64,000 nucleotides of DNA from Cryptolaemus montrouzieri (Eukaryota > Arthropoda > Insecta > Coleoptera > Coccinellidae), in NCBI GenBank assembly GCA_013387265.2, contig JABFTP020000144.1, positions 127,297,600 through 127,361,599 on the forward strand, given 5' to 3'. The translations under genes and the position numbers were made by a program. The notes under the pieces are model-generated. The model worked only from the letters and a program-made list of their open reading frames with translations. It did no database searches and was not told where the DNA came from. Of this stretch, positions 35,316 through 45,465 are shown one piece after another (position 1 is the first letter of the stretch; each line of letters opens with the position of its first letter).

Positions 35316-37074
35316 ACTTACGATAATTTCAGGAAAATTACTTGAAAATGGAGGAAATAATGATTGAATATTGAAGTGTGAGGTTCTTTTATCGTTTTCT
35401 ACTCAGAAAAATTTTTTGATATAGTTTATTAATGACAAACCTATCAAGGTCATTATAAAAAAATGTAGGAACTAAATGAATACAATTATGAAATCTATCG
35501 TGAGAAAAAGACAACATTTGAATTTGGGAGGCTTTCACTTGGTAAAATTCCATTATCTATAATAAAAACAAGTACTGTACTCCCTTAAGTGGTTATTTAT
35601 GACAGGTATATCCAAGAGATTCAATAGAGGTGAAGGGCTTAAATCGACTTGTTCATTGATGAGTCTACCTGAGTGTTTGTATTTATTTATTTCTAAAGTT
35701 TCCCAAAGATCTACCTTCCAATATTTATTATCTGTATGCAAAATTTCAAACTGTGAGTGATTATTTTCTAAGAGATGATTCGCGTAATTTGAATCTGATT
35801 TTTATTTGAAAAACTGCGTTTATCTTCCGATATTCTAATATTAAAATTTCTATGTGTTCTACCAATGTAGAAATTATCACAGTCATTGCAATTCAATCTA
35901 TAAACACCTGATTTATTGTTTTTACCTGATTTGGTTTTATTATTTTTATATATTTGCCTAAATTATTATTAGTTTGGAAAGCTATGTTGAAATTATTGCT
36001 ACTCAAGAATGATTTCAGTTTCTCACTTGTAATGCCAACTTAGGTTAAGGTGTTGAATTTTTGTTTCTATTTATCGACAGGGTAAACTTCATTCAATGCG
36101 ATTCTACTTTGTTTTTATTTAAAATATTATTTATTAGTTTGGGATTGTAACCATTATTTTTGGCTATTTGTTTAAACAAATTTAATTCTATGTTGAAATT
36201 TTCTGGTGATTACGGGATGTTAATCAATGTATGAATAAAACTATTGAATGCTGACATTTTATGTTGATACGGATGACAAGACGAGTTATGTATTATAATA
36301 TCTGTATGTGACGGCTTATGGTAAATTGCGAAAACATGTTTTCCATTTTCTTTCGAAATTGTTACGTCTAGGAAATTTATCGAATTATTGCTTTCTATTT
36401 CGGTTGTGAATCCAATTTTTGGATGTAATGAATTTATATGATTTTCGAAAATTTTTAACTGTCTATCTGTTCCTGTGAAGCAAATAATGATATCGTCTAC
36501 ATAGCGATACCAGTATAAACAATATTTACTGAGTGGATGATTATGAGTTAATTTCTCTAAATTATTCATGAATATTTCTGCTAACAAAGGACTTAACGGA
36601 TTGCCCATAATCAAGCCGTCTTCAATAGTATAATATTTGTTATTGAGATGGAAATAATTTTGATCTAAACAAATTTGTAATAATGAAAGAATATCTGATT
36701 TAATGATAGTATTGACATGATTCTTTTCTAATAATTCTTCAACTAAGTAATACGTATCTTTCGGAGGAATGTTGGGAAATAGATTCTTAACATCGAAAAA
36801 ATGAGTTTGGAATTAGGTGGTATAATGGTATCTTTGATATTGGCAATTAATTCGTATGAATTTTTAACCGAAAATTTAGATTTAAAATTGCAATGTTTTA
36901 TTAGCAAGTGGTTGAGGAATTTTGAAAGTTTGAAAGAAGGTGACTTTTCGAAATTATCACCTCATTGCAATTCCGATTATAAGATAATAAAACAATTCGT
37001 GAAAATAGTACGAAGCTTTTAATTGCTCAAGAACATTTATATTTATATTCTCATTTATATTTTTCTGTATATTC

Positions 37075-37117
37075 ATTCGTCTGAAGAAGCTACAATGTAG
37101 TGAAACGTGTTACGAAT
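37075..37117 (+). ncRNA. Hammerhead-like ribozyme motif 'e' (Penelope 2, right end)
   Basis: Stem I ATTCGT/ACGAAT pairs perfectly. The core is CTGAAGA plus A, stem II GCTAC/GTAGT has loop AAT, then GAAA, CGTGTT. Compared with motif 'd', the stem I change G to A restores a Watson-Crick pair. Confidence 0.77.
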
Positions 37118-37168
37118 CGCAATTATTAAGTAAAATTCCTTAAAACACAGTACTTGTTTTTTTTATAG

Positions 37169-37439
37169 AAAAAGACAAATTGTGTAGAGTAGAATTTGAA
37201 TTTTTAATAGCAAATATAAGGCATTCAAGCAGTTAATAGGAAAAATGCTGTAAGGAAAAATTAAAATCAGATTTTCAAGGTCAAGTGCGGCAGTTTGTTA
37301 GATGAACTTTCAACCTACCCTATATTTTTGATATAGCTCACTACACAGTATTCAAGATAAAGATATATCTCTAATTTTCACCAGAGAAATTTAGTATGAT
37401 TTAATTATTTCAAATACAATTTAAGAGGATTTTCAAGAA
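37169..37439. other. Spacer, nothing recognised
   Basis: Short AT-rich intronic sequence between Penelope 2 and the next mariner. Confidence 0.4.
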
Positions 37440-38890
37440 CTGATTAGTCCAAAGGTCGGCAAAGAAAAGAAAACAAAATGAAGATTCTGAAGCGAAGGTG
37501 GTAGCACATATCATCTGATAGCCGAATTATGCGCATCAGACTGTTAACCAGTGGCGTGACACAGATAGAGGGTTGACTGGAATCAGGTGTTTCAACCCAA
37601 ATTGTTGTGACGTGATTTTAGCACGTTACAAGAGCATTTAAAGAAGGCCGCACAAATGTGCATGATAAACAGCAGAGCGAGTGTCCTTCGGTCGTTAATA
37701 AAAGTTTGGTGACAATAAGTATATAAGTGATAAGTGACGAAATAGGCGCTTTACGAGTTCCTCTTGGTGTTTAAACTGATGTTTCTCGTAGTGTTTTTTA
37801 TAGCATTGTGACCGAGCACTTGAATTCCCGAAAATGTTGACGAATGTATACAAAACCAAACATTTAGGCAGTGCATTGATTTTCCTTGAGCAGTAACACA
37901 ACGACGGTGATGATTTTTTTAAGCCAAATTTTTACAGGAGACAAATCATGGGTGGCTTACGTCACACCAGAATCGAAGGCAATAGTCCATGGAATGGCGG
38001 CATTTAGTTTCACCCAGAAAAGTAAAGTTAAGAAAACAATTTCTGCTCGGAAAGTCATTGCAAAGACAGCTTTCTTGGGGCAGAGAAGGAATGTTGCTTG
38101 TGAAACTTCTGCCTCGTAATGAGATAATAAATGGATCAGCTTATTGTGAGACATTAAATCTGCGCTGTTCAATCAAAAGACGTGGCAACTTGAGGAAGGG
38201 CATCGTTTTGCTGCATAACAATGGCCGTCCGCATGTTGCTAATCAGACCATAGATATCATCACATCTTTTTAATAGGAAATTCTTGGTCATCCTCCGTAC
38301 AGCCCTGATTTGGCGCCTAGTGACTACCATCTGTTCCTGCACACCTGGGTGGTCAGCGTCTTCAAGACGATGATAAAGTCAAAACAGTTGTGATGCAGTA
38401 GTTAAGAAGTCAGGCGGCAGACATCAATGAGGAGAGTATTGAAAACAATGATAACTGCCTCAATGTTAAAGGAAATTATGATGAAAAGTAGATTAGGGTA
38501 CAGACTTTCATGTAAAAATAAAATTAGTGAAATATCTCTACCATTTTTTTTTCAATTTCAAAACGCCTCGTAAAAGTACATCAAATCTTTTCAATGGGAA
38601 ATTCTTGGTCATCCTCCGTACAGCCCTTATTTGGCGCCTAGTGATCACCATCTGTTCCTGCACACCTGGGTGGTCAGCGTCTTCGAGACGATGATAAAGT
38701 CAAAACAGTTGTGATGCAGTAGTTGAGAAGTCAGGCGGCAGACTTCAATGAGGAGAGTATTGAAAAACAATGATAACTGCCTCAATGTTAAAGGAAATTA
38801 TGAAGAAAAGTAGATTAGGGTACAGACTTTCATGTAAAAATAAAATTAGTGAGATATCCCTACATGTTTTTTTCAATTTCAAAACTCCTC
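37440..38890 (+). mobile_element. Decayed mariner with duplicated 3' end
   Basis: Across shifting + strand frames there are mariner blocks: the TGDESW-like start of the catalytic core as FTGDKSWVAYVTPESKA (37929-37980), then GIVLLHNNGRPHVANQTIDI (38202-38264), then GHPPYSPDLAP-type sequence (about 38290-38320). The last ~320 bp (from the ATCTTTTTAATAGGAAATTC stretch at 38264) are repeated in direct tandem from 38585 with about 95 percent identity. Many stops make it non-functional. Confidence 0.75.
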
Positions 38891-39017
38891 GTAAAATTAC
38901 CTATTTCGTTTTTTTGTTTTTTTTTTGAATTGTAGAGGCCGGTACTTGATGTAGATCTATGATATAAATGAGATAAAAACACAAGGTTTAACTTTAATCT
39001 ACACTTTATTTGAAAAA

Positions 39018-39058
39018 ATTCGACGACGTTTCGCTGACACAGCAGCTTTATCAAAAAT
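39018..39058 (-). ncRNA. Hammerhead-like ribozyme motif 'f' (Penelope 3, left end)
   Basis: Minus strand: stem I ATTT/GAAT (one G-U pair), core TTGATAA plus A, stem II GCTG/CAGC with six-base loop, GAAA, CGTCGTC ending in the GUC cleavage triplet. Positions 3/8 are U/A. Confidence 0.68.
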
Positions 39059-40005
39059 GAAAAACAGAATGAAGAGTATGGTATTATAAACAAATCGTAG
39101 AACAAGTTGGATGAATAACAGGAAAATCCACACCGAGCCATTGTACAGTTAGTATGAAAGGTAATAAAAACTAATTGAACAAGTTAAGCAGGGGTGAGTA
39201 ATTCACATCTACCTGTTCATTCAAAAGCTTGTAATGAGTAGTTAACTAGTCATTACATCCAATTCAACACAAAGTTGTTACATCAGTATTATTGCTCAAG
39301 GGAATTATTAAATCTTTTAATTTCTTTCTCAACACAAGATTCATTATTTTTAATATGTTTACCTGAGTTATTAGAAGTTTTGAAAGTTATATTAAGATTT
39401 TGTTTGACGAGAAAGAAAATAAAAGATTTAATATTTGTACTTGCAGAACCGCAGAATGTTGAACTGTTATTAAATTATTACATCCTTTCTCGTCAAACAA
39501 AATCTTAATATAACTTTCAAAACTTCTAATAACTTAGGTAAACATATTAAAAATAATAAATCTCGTGTTGAAAAATCAAGTAAATCAGGAATCTATAAAC
39601 TCAATTGCGGTTCTTGTGATAAAATTTATATCGGTAGGACCTATAGGAGTTTTGGCATAAGAACATCTGAACATAAACGTAGCTTCGATAAAAATAAATC
39701 TGATTCAAATTATTCAAACCACCTAATAAAAGAAAACCATTCATTCAATAAAAACTTTGACATATTACATATAAAATCAAAAAGTTCAAAATTAGATCTC
39801 CTAGAAGCATTAGAAATAAATAGATACAAACATTCGGACAGGCTTTTGAATGAGCAGGTAGATGTGAATAATTCACCCCTACTTAACTTGTTTAATTAGT
39901 TTTTATTACCTTTCATACTAACTGTACTCGGTGAGGATTTTCCTGTTATTCATCCAACTTGTTCTACGATTTGTTTATAATACCATACTCTTCATTCTGT
40001 TTGTC

Positions 40006-40046
40006 ATTCTTGATAAAGCTGCTGTGTCAGCGAAACGTCGTCGAAT
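40006..40046 (+). ncRNA. Hammerhead-like ribozyme motif 'g' (Penelope 3, right end)
   Basis: Stem I ATTC/GAAT pairs perfectly. The core is TTGATAA plus A, stem II is GCTG/CAGC with loop CTGTGT, then GAAA, CGTCGTC. Stem III is two base pairs with a three-base loop. It lies about 260 bp upstream of the msn exon 3 acceptor, in the sense orientation of the gene. Confidence 0.7.
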
Positions 40047-40309
40047 TTTTTCAAATAAAGTGTTGATTAAAGTTAAACCTTGTGTTTTTTATCTCATTTA
40101 TATTTCGTTTCTTTCGATTTTTCCACAGCTCCGACAATTATGGCTACCTGATTGTATTTGAGAACAGTTTTCATTTATTTCTGAAATTCTGTTCATTTTG
40201 AAGAATCTAATCAATTCTTATTTTTCTAATGTTGATATAATCAAAGCAATCTAAACAAAAGAGATTGTTACGTCTGCCTGATCTGTATCTGTTTATTTTT
40301 GTTCGTTAG

Positions 40310-40517
40310 GGCCGTCACACAAAGACGGGCCAGCTGGCCGCCATCAAAGTCATGGATGTTACGGAGGACGAGGAAGAGGAAATCAAGCTTGAAATCAACG
40401 TGCTCAAGAAGTACTCCAATCACCGCAACATCGCAACTTATTATGGAGCGTTCATCAAAAAATCCCCGGCGGGTAAAGACGACCAGTTGTGGCTGGTTAT
40501 GGAGTATTGCGGCGCAG
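40310..40517 (+). CDS. msn: misshapen kinase, coding exon 3 (VAIK lysine to hinge)
   Basis: The acceptor GTTCGTTAG ends at 40309 and the donor GTGAGT begins at 40518. The 208-bp exon (phase 0 in, phase 1 out) encodes residues 45-113. It has GRHTKTGQLAAIKVM with the ATP-anchoring lysine at about residue 57. The acidic EDEEEE run and helix C follow, with the probable salt-bridge glutamate at residue 72. The exon ends in the hinge at LWLVMEYCGA. It is clearly more GC-rich than its surroundings, as expected for a constrained exon. Residues beyond the hinge (catalytic loop, DFG) are not in the window, so intron 3 must exceed 23.4 kb. Confidence 0.96.
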
Positions 40518-40739
40518 GTGAGTCACATTTGTAAACAACAATATTCTCTGCAAAATATACACAAAGTAACTTAGTTGGGCATGAGATCTTGACCTCTTAA
40601 AACATGACAATATTTTCTTTCTAAACGTGACTAATCTTAGGCGGTTGATGTGGCCCAGCCCTTCTCGAATATATGAGGGACGCCCAGCAGACTCATATGT
40701 ATGCGATACGAAAACATAACTTAATTGACATCAAACACG
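40518..40739. other. Start of msn intron 3
   Basis: No further kinase exon (catalytic loop HRD, DFG) could be found on the + strand between here and 64000. Confidence 0.6.
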
Positions 40740-41040
40740 ATTGAACTATTATTATACCGGGTGGCCCAGCGGACAGGTAACAGACCGTAACTTTTTGTTT
40801 GAAGAGCGAATTGAACAAAACTTTGCAGAGTTATTGGAATTACGATTCCCCATATGTAAGCGTGAAAAGATTATCATATCAACTTCCGGTTTCACCGGAA
40901 GTGAAATAATGTGTTGTGTTATGACACCCTGTATATATTTTCGTTCAATAGCAACCGCATAAATTATTAGAATTTTAATAATTCTGAGCACATTTATTTA
41001 TTACAAAATTTACGGCCTAGCTATTTTAGTTCAACAGGTT

Positions 41041-41118
<78 letters not shown>
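40740..41118. repeat. Repeat X copy 1 plus (TA)n tract
   Basis: A block starting ATTGAACTATTA and ACAGGTAACAGACCGTAAC (40774) contains the palindrome TTCCGGTTTCACCGGAAG. It ends in a (TA)n run at 41043-41118. It is about 98 percent identical over ~265 bp to 42687-42956, with five substitutions counted by eye. The two copies flank the truncated Dong-like fragment and could be its target duplication. Confidence 0.88.
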
Positions 41119-41124
<6 letters not shown>

Positions 41125-42674
41125 GACGAGTTGCCAAATATATCTGTTCATGCAATCAAACTGATTTCATGAAAAATATAAATCCACCACCCGGTAATTA
41201 ATACCATTGCCAGGCAATGATTATAATCAAAACATATCCTGGAGTAATTATATATTAGGATAACGTTAAATGTTATGAGAATATATCAATCTACCAGAAT
41301 ATATACATACTATAGCATCATCAGACAATGATATCAATGTACTGCTCTGAATATAAATATGACAAAATTGTCAGTTAATTATATTACATTTATACAAACA
41401 AATAAATAAAATATAAAATGAGATTCTGAGCAGTATAAACTAAAGAAAGAAATAGCCTATGACTCTACCTCATTATTATTTTCAGAAAGAAACCTACGAA
41501 GAATATTACAAGATTTGATGACTGTTATCTTTTGTAACTGTTCAAACAAATTTTTAAATCTTCAGACACAAAATCTCAATACTTTTGTGAAGATTTCTAG
41601 GAATAACGCCTGTTGTAGAAATAATAATCGGTAGAATAAATATTTTCTTCATTTTCCACAATATCCGTGTGTAAGATCAATGGAACTTTTTTTCCTCTAA
41701 TCTCGTCGTCAAGCATCATATATTTAGAAATTTTTAATAACATTGTATTTATTTTGTATATTATGTGTGTCGGGTATAGAAATATCAATTATATATGTTA
41801 TTTGATTCTGTTTATCATTAAGAACGATATCTGGTCTATTGTGTTTTACAGCTCTGTTGCACAGAATTGTTTTATCAAAATAAAGTTTATATTTGTCATT
41901 TTCACAAATAATCTCAGGTTCATATTTTTGAAATTTTTTCTTTTTGTTTAATCCTTCTTTGTTTATTTTTAAATGCGCCACTGACTTTTACACCTGTACA
42001 TGGAATTAGGTCATGTTTAATTCCTAGATTGAAGTGAATAATATTAGCGACGGCATTATGTCTTTCTAAATAATCTGTTGAAGCAAGGACTGAGCAAGAT
42101 GATAATATATGAAAAACTGTTTCTGAAGAACAGTGTTGAAACATCTACGGCAAGAATCATCTATATTTTGTTTGATGATATGTTTTCTATAATTCCTTGT
42201 GAAAACAACCTGATCCTCGATCGCAATTGCCAAGCCTTCTGTTTCAGCAAACAATTCTCCAGATACTAACCATTTATTCGATGCGATTTCATCAATATAA
42301 TCATTTTTCAATTCTTTAGGTCCGCTTTCCTGTAATTACAATTTATCCTTCTGCATCCAACTTTCTCTTTTAATTCACCCTTTCATCTTTATTTTGATTA
42401 TTCAATCCTACATTTAACGAATTATCATCAAATATATCAAAATCTACCTTTTGCATTGTCAAGTTCAGAGGTGTAAGATTATAATCTGAATTTGGTGTTC
42501 CTTGGAATGACAACAATATCATGTAATTTAGACGTTCTCTGTTTATCATGAAAATGGGAACGTAGATGAAAAACCTGTTTACTATGAAGATTATTCAAAT
42601 CAATTAATCCACGACCTCCAAGATGTCTAGGTAGTGTAACTCTCTGAACAGCTGACTTTGGGTGGTGCTTATGA
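41119..42674 (-). mobile_element. 5'-truncated R4/Dong-like LINE, minus strand
   Basis: This fragment is the reverse complement of roughly the last 1.5 kb of the + strand element (47255-48680). It retains LKNDYIDEIASNKWLVSGEL (about 42310-42260), CRRC and SETVFHILSSCSVLASTDYL (about 42120-42060), and RPDIVLNDKQNQITYIIDIS (about 41840-41780). These are the CCHC and PD..D blocks of a restriction-enzyme-like endonuclease. Its 3' end abuts a (TA)n tract. Its 5' truncation is at GGGTGGTGCTTATGATATT. Frameshifts are present. Confidence 0.88.
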
Positions 42675-42954
42675 TATTGAACTATTACAGGTAACAGACC
42701 GTAACTTTTTGTTTGAAGAGCGAATTGAACAAAACTTTGCAGAGTTATTGGAATTACGATTCCCCATATCTAAGCGTGAAAAGATTATTATATCAGCTTC
42801 CGGTTTCACCGGAAGTGAAATAATGTGTTGTTTTATGACACCCTGTATATATTTTCGTTCCATAGCAACCGCATAAATTATTAGAATTTTAATAATTCTG
42901 AGCACATTTATTTATTACAAAATTTACGGCCTAGCTATTTTAGTTCAACAGGTT

Positions 42955-43009
<55 letters not shown>
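42675..43009. repeat. Repeat X copy 2 plus (TA)n tract
   Basis: This is the second copy of the block at 40740-41118, lacking about 22 bp near its left end. It terminates in (TA)n at 42957-43009, directly before the 5' end of the longer Dong-like element. Confidence 0.88.
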
Positions 43010-43016
<7 letters not shown>

Positions 43017-43582
43017 ATTATTGACAACTGTCAAATTTTCGAATTCCAAAAATGAATTCTTCATATGAATATGACTCTGATGATGAATATAATCCACCAA
43101 AATATCCTTGCGATTCATATAATAGATATTTCTTGGAGAAGAACTTCAAAATCTGCACTCAAGATCGTTTAGATGCAGGACCATCTGATTCTCAAACTTT
43201 CATATCATCTGATTCAGGTAACGTTGCAAAGAAAATTATTTCTGGGCCCGTTGATCATGAATATGATGATAAGGTAAACAACTTACATGAAGGTAGGAAT
43301 AATATTTTAAAAACTATACATTCATATCGTACACCAAATAAATCTAAGGGATCTGACATTTCTACTTGTTCTGTCTATTCTTCGAACAACAAAAAATTTG
43401 ATGATTTCATAATCATGTAGAATCACATTGTTCCTCTAATCTTATCATAACTTCATCACCTAATTCAGATCTTCACAAAATTAATAAAAAATAAAACGCA
43501 TGAAATGGACGTATGAAATGAATAAATTCATTATGTTTTGTTATTACAAAATAACAAATAATGGAACAAATAAAAAGGGTAC

Positions 43583-45445
43583 ATGTCTAAACTATATAAT
43601 ATGTTCAAAGAAAAATTCCCCAATTGCTGTATTTCAGAACAAAGCATTGCGAATCAGAACTTTATATCTGAATCAGAATTAAAATCAATTAAAAACATCA
43701 TTCAACAAGAAGAACAGTTAAATTCTGAAATTTCAGATGAAAACCTAGTCCCATTCATGAAAAGCATCGAAAATAAATCAGAAAATTCATCTAAAAATAT
43801 TGATAACAAAGATATAGAAAATTTATTTCTCAATCAAATGAATTTATTTGAAAATATTGACCCAACTTTAAGACCTAAACTTCCTAAAATTCATTATTCA
43901 AAGAAAATTTTCGATTGTATAAACGAGCTTAATGAGAATATTCTTCCAAAGCAACTTGTTAAAATAATGAATATTTATACACTTCATCTGATTATATATT
44001 GTGCCGCTATGACAGTAGTTAAACATTCTGGATACAAATTAGAAAATTTTGGATCTAATTATAATATCAAGAAAAACCTTCATGGCAAAAAAGGTTAGAA
44101 GGTATAATTTCTTCTATCAGATGTGATTTAGGAAGATTGACTCAACATTCCAGAGGTAATCGATCAAAAAACTTATTGCACATATTGGAAAAATATTCTC
44201 AAATATAAAACCCATAAAAATAAGAAGATAAGTAATGGACAATTGATAGAATACATCGATACTTTAAAACAAAAACTTTCAGTATACTCTATTAGACTAC
44301 GTGAATATAAAATAAATTCAGATAGAAAATTCCAAAACAAACTATTCAAAAATAATGAAAAACATTTTTACAAATTTATTTCAGGTTCAAATGAAAATAT
44401 TTCTGGAAATGGAGTTCCTAAAATTGATATTTTAACTGATTATTGGTCTTCAATTTGGGCAGTGCCAAGGAAACACAATTCCAATGCAAGTTGGATTTTG
44501 AATGAAAGGTCTCGATTTTCTAAAATAGAATGCATGCAATTTGAAAAATTTTCAAACGAAGATATAACATCAGTTATTAAACACACAAAAAATTGGAAAT
44601 CTCCAGGTGTTGATGGTATTCATAACTTTTGGTTCAAGAAATTCTCTTGCGTTCATGAAAAATTGGCTGAATATTTTTCATTTATAATAAAGAACCCCTC
44701 AGCTACTCCTTTATTTTTCACACAAGGAATTACTTATTTAAAACCGAAAAGTGATAATACTATTGATCCGTCTCAATATAGACCAATTACTTGCCTTCCA
44801 ACAATATATAAAATTCTAACTGCATGTATTACCCAAAAAATTTATGCACATTTGGAGAATTATAATATTCTTTCCGAACAACAGTAAGGATGTAGAAAAA
44901 AACACCTTGGTACTAAAGAGCAACTTGTAATTGATTCTGTTGCTTTGAATCCAGCTCAAACTAAGAAGAGAAATATTCATACAGCCTTCATTGATTACCA
45001 AAAGGCTTTTGATAGTTCTCCCCATTCATGGCTTCAAGGAATTTTGGAAATTTATAAAATTGATAAGACTTCGTCTTTTTCTTGAATTTGTAATGAAAAA
45101 TTAGAGAACCAATGTTCATTTAAATATTTCAAAACAATCGTTAAAATCCGAAGTAATTCCAATCAAAAGAGGCATTTTTCAAGGTGATTCTTCAAGTGCT
45201 CTTTGGTTTTGTCTTTGCCTTAATCCATTATCTCATGAATTAAATGCTACTAGTTTCGGCTTCAAAATAGAGAGTCTATCAACTGAATTCAAATTAAGTC
45301 ACTTAATTTATTTAGATGATATTAAATTATATGCCAGAACGAGATCACATTTAAAAGTTACTTGAGATTACTTTCAACTATTCAAAATAAAATTCATATG
45401 AAATTTGGGCTTCCAAAATGTAAAAATCTTTCTATTGAAAAGGAA
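43583..45445 (+). pseudogene. Reverse transcriptase region of the R4/Dong-like LINE
   Basis: Frames at 43583-44098 and 44243-44887 cover the region upstream of the RT and its fingers. After the TAA at 44885 the sequence continues GCRKKHLGTKEQLVIDSV and FIDYQKAFDS, and later LNATSFGFKIESLSTEF and YLDDIKLYAR. The catalytic box is YLDD rather than YADD. The 'GCRKxxxGTKEQLVIDSV' style matches R4/Dong elements. At least four frame disruptions are seen, so no functional protein is encoded. Confidence 0.8.
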
Positions 45446-45465
45446 AGATCACCTCTGATTATAAT

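Larger units (their letters stand above)
34862..37168 (-). mobile_element. Penelope-like retroelement 2 with inverted terminal ribozymes
   Basis: Minus-strand frames read FFDVKNLFPNIPPKDTYYLV (about 36800-36740), then GLIMGNPLSPLLAEIFMNNL (36620-36560). The intact catalytic motif YRYVDD follows in WYRYVDDIIICFTG (about 36510-36470), then NSINFLDVTISKENGKHVFA (about 36390-36330) and a GIY-YIG-like CNDCDNFYIG region (about 35890-35860). The outer ends carry inverted copies of a segment with GTAAAATTCCTTAAAACACA and a hammerhead-like motif each (34949-34991 minus, 37075-37117 plus). A direct repeat of TTTGAATTTGTGAGGC-type sequence occurs at 34861 and 35518. It has stops and frameshifts. Confidence 0.88.
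38970..40088 (+). mobile_element. Penelope-like element 3, palindromic copy
   Basis: Arms of about 260 bp (38970-39232 and 39826-40088) are inverted copies. Each contains a hammerhead-like motif, and each outer end reads AACACAAGGTTTAACTTTAA. The centre encodes on the + strand a GIY-YIG nuclease piece: SGIYKLNCGSCDKIYIGRTY, SFGIRTSEHKRSF, LLEALEINRYKHSDRLLNEQ (about 39585-39865). A second, inner inverted pair (about 39330-39415 and 39484-39575) holds the preceding linker. No RT remains. The right arm lies about 220 bp from misshapen exon 3. Confidence 0.87.
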
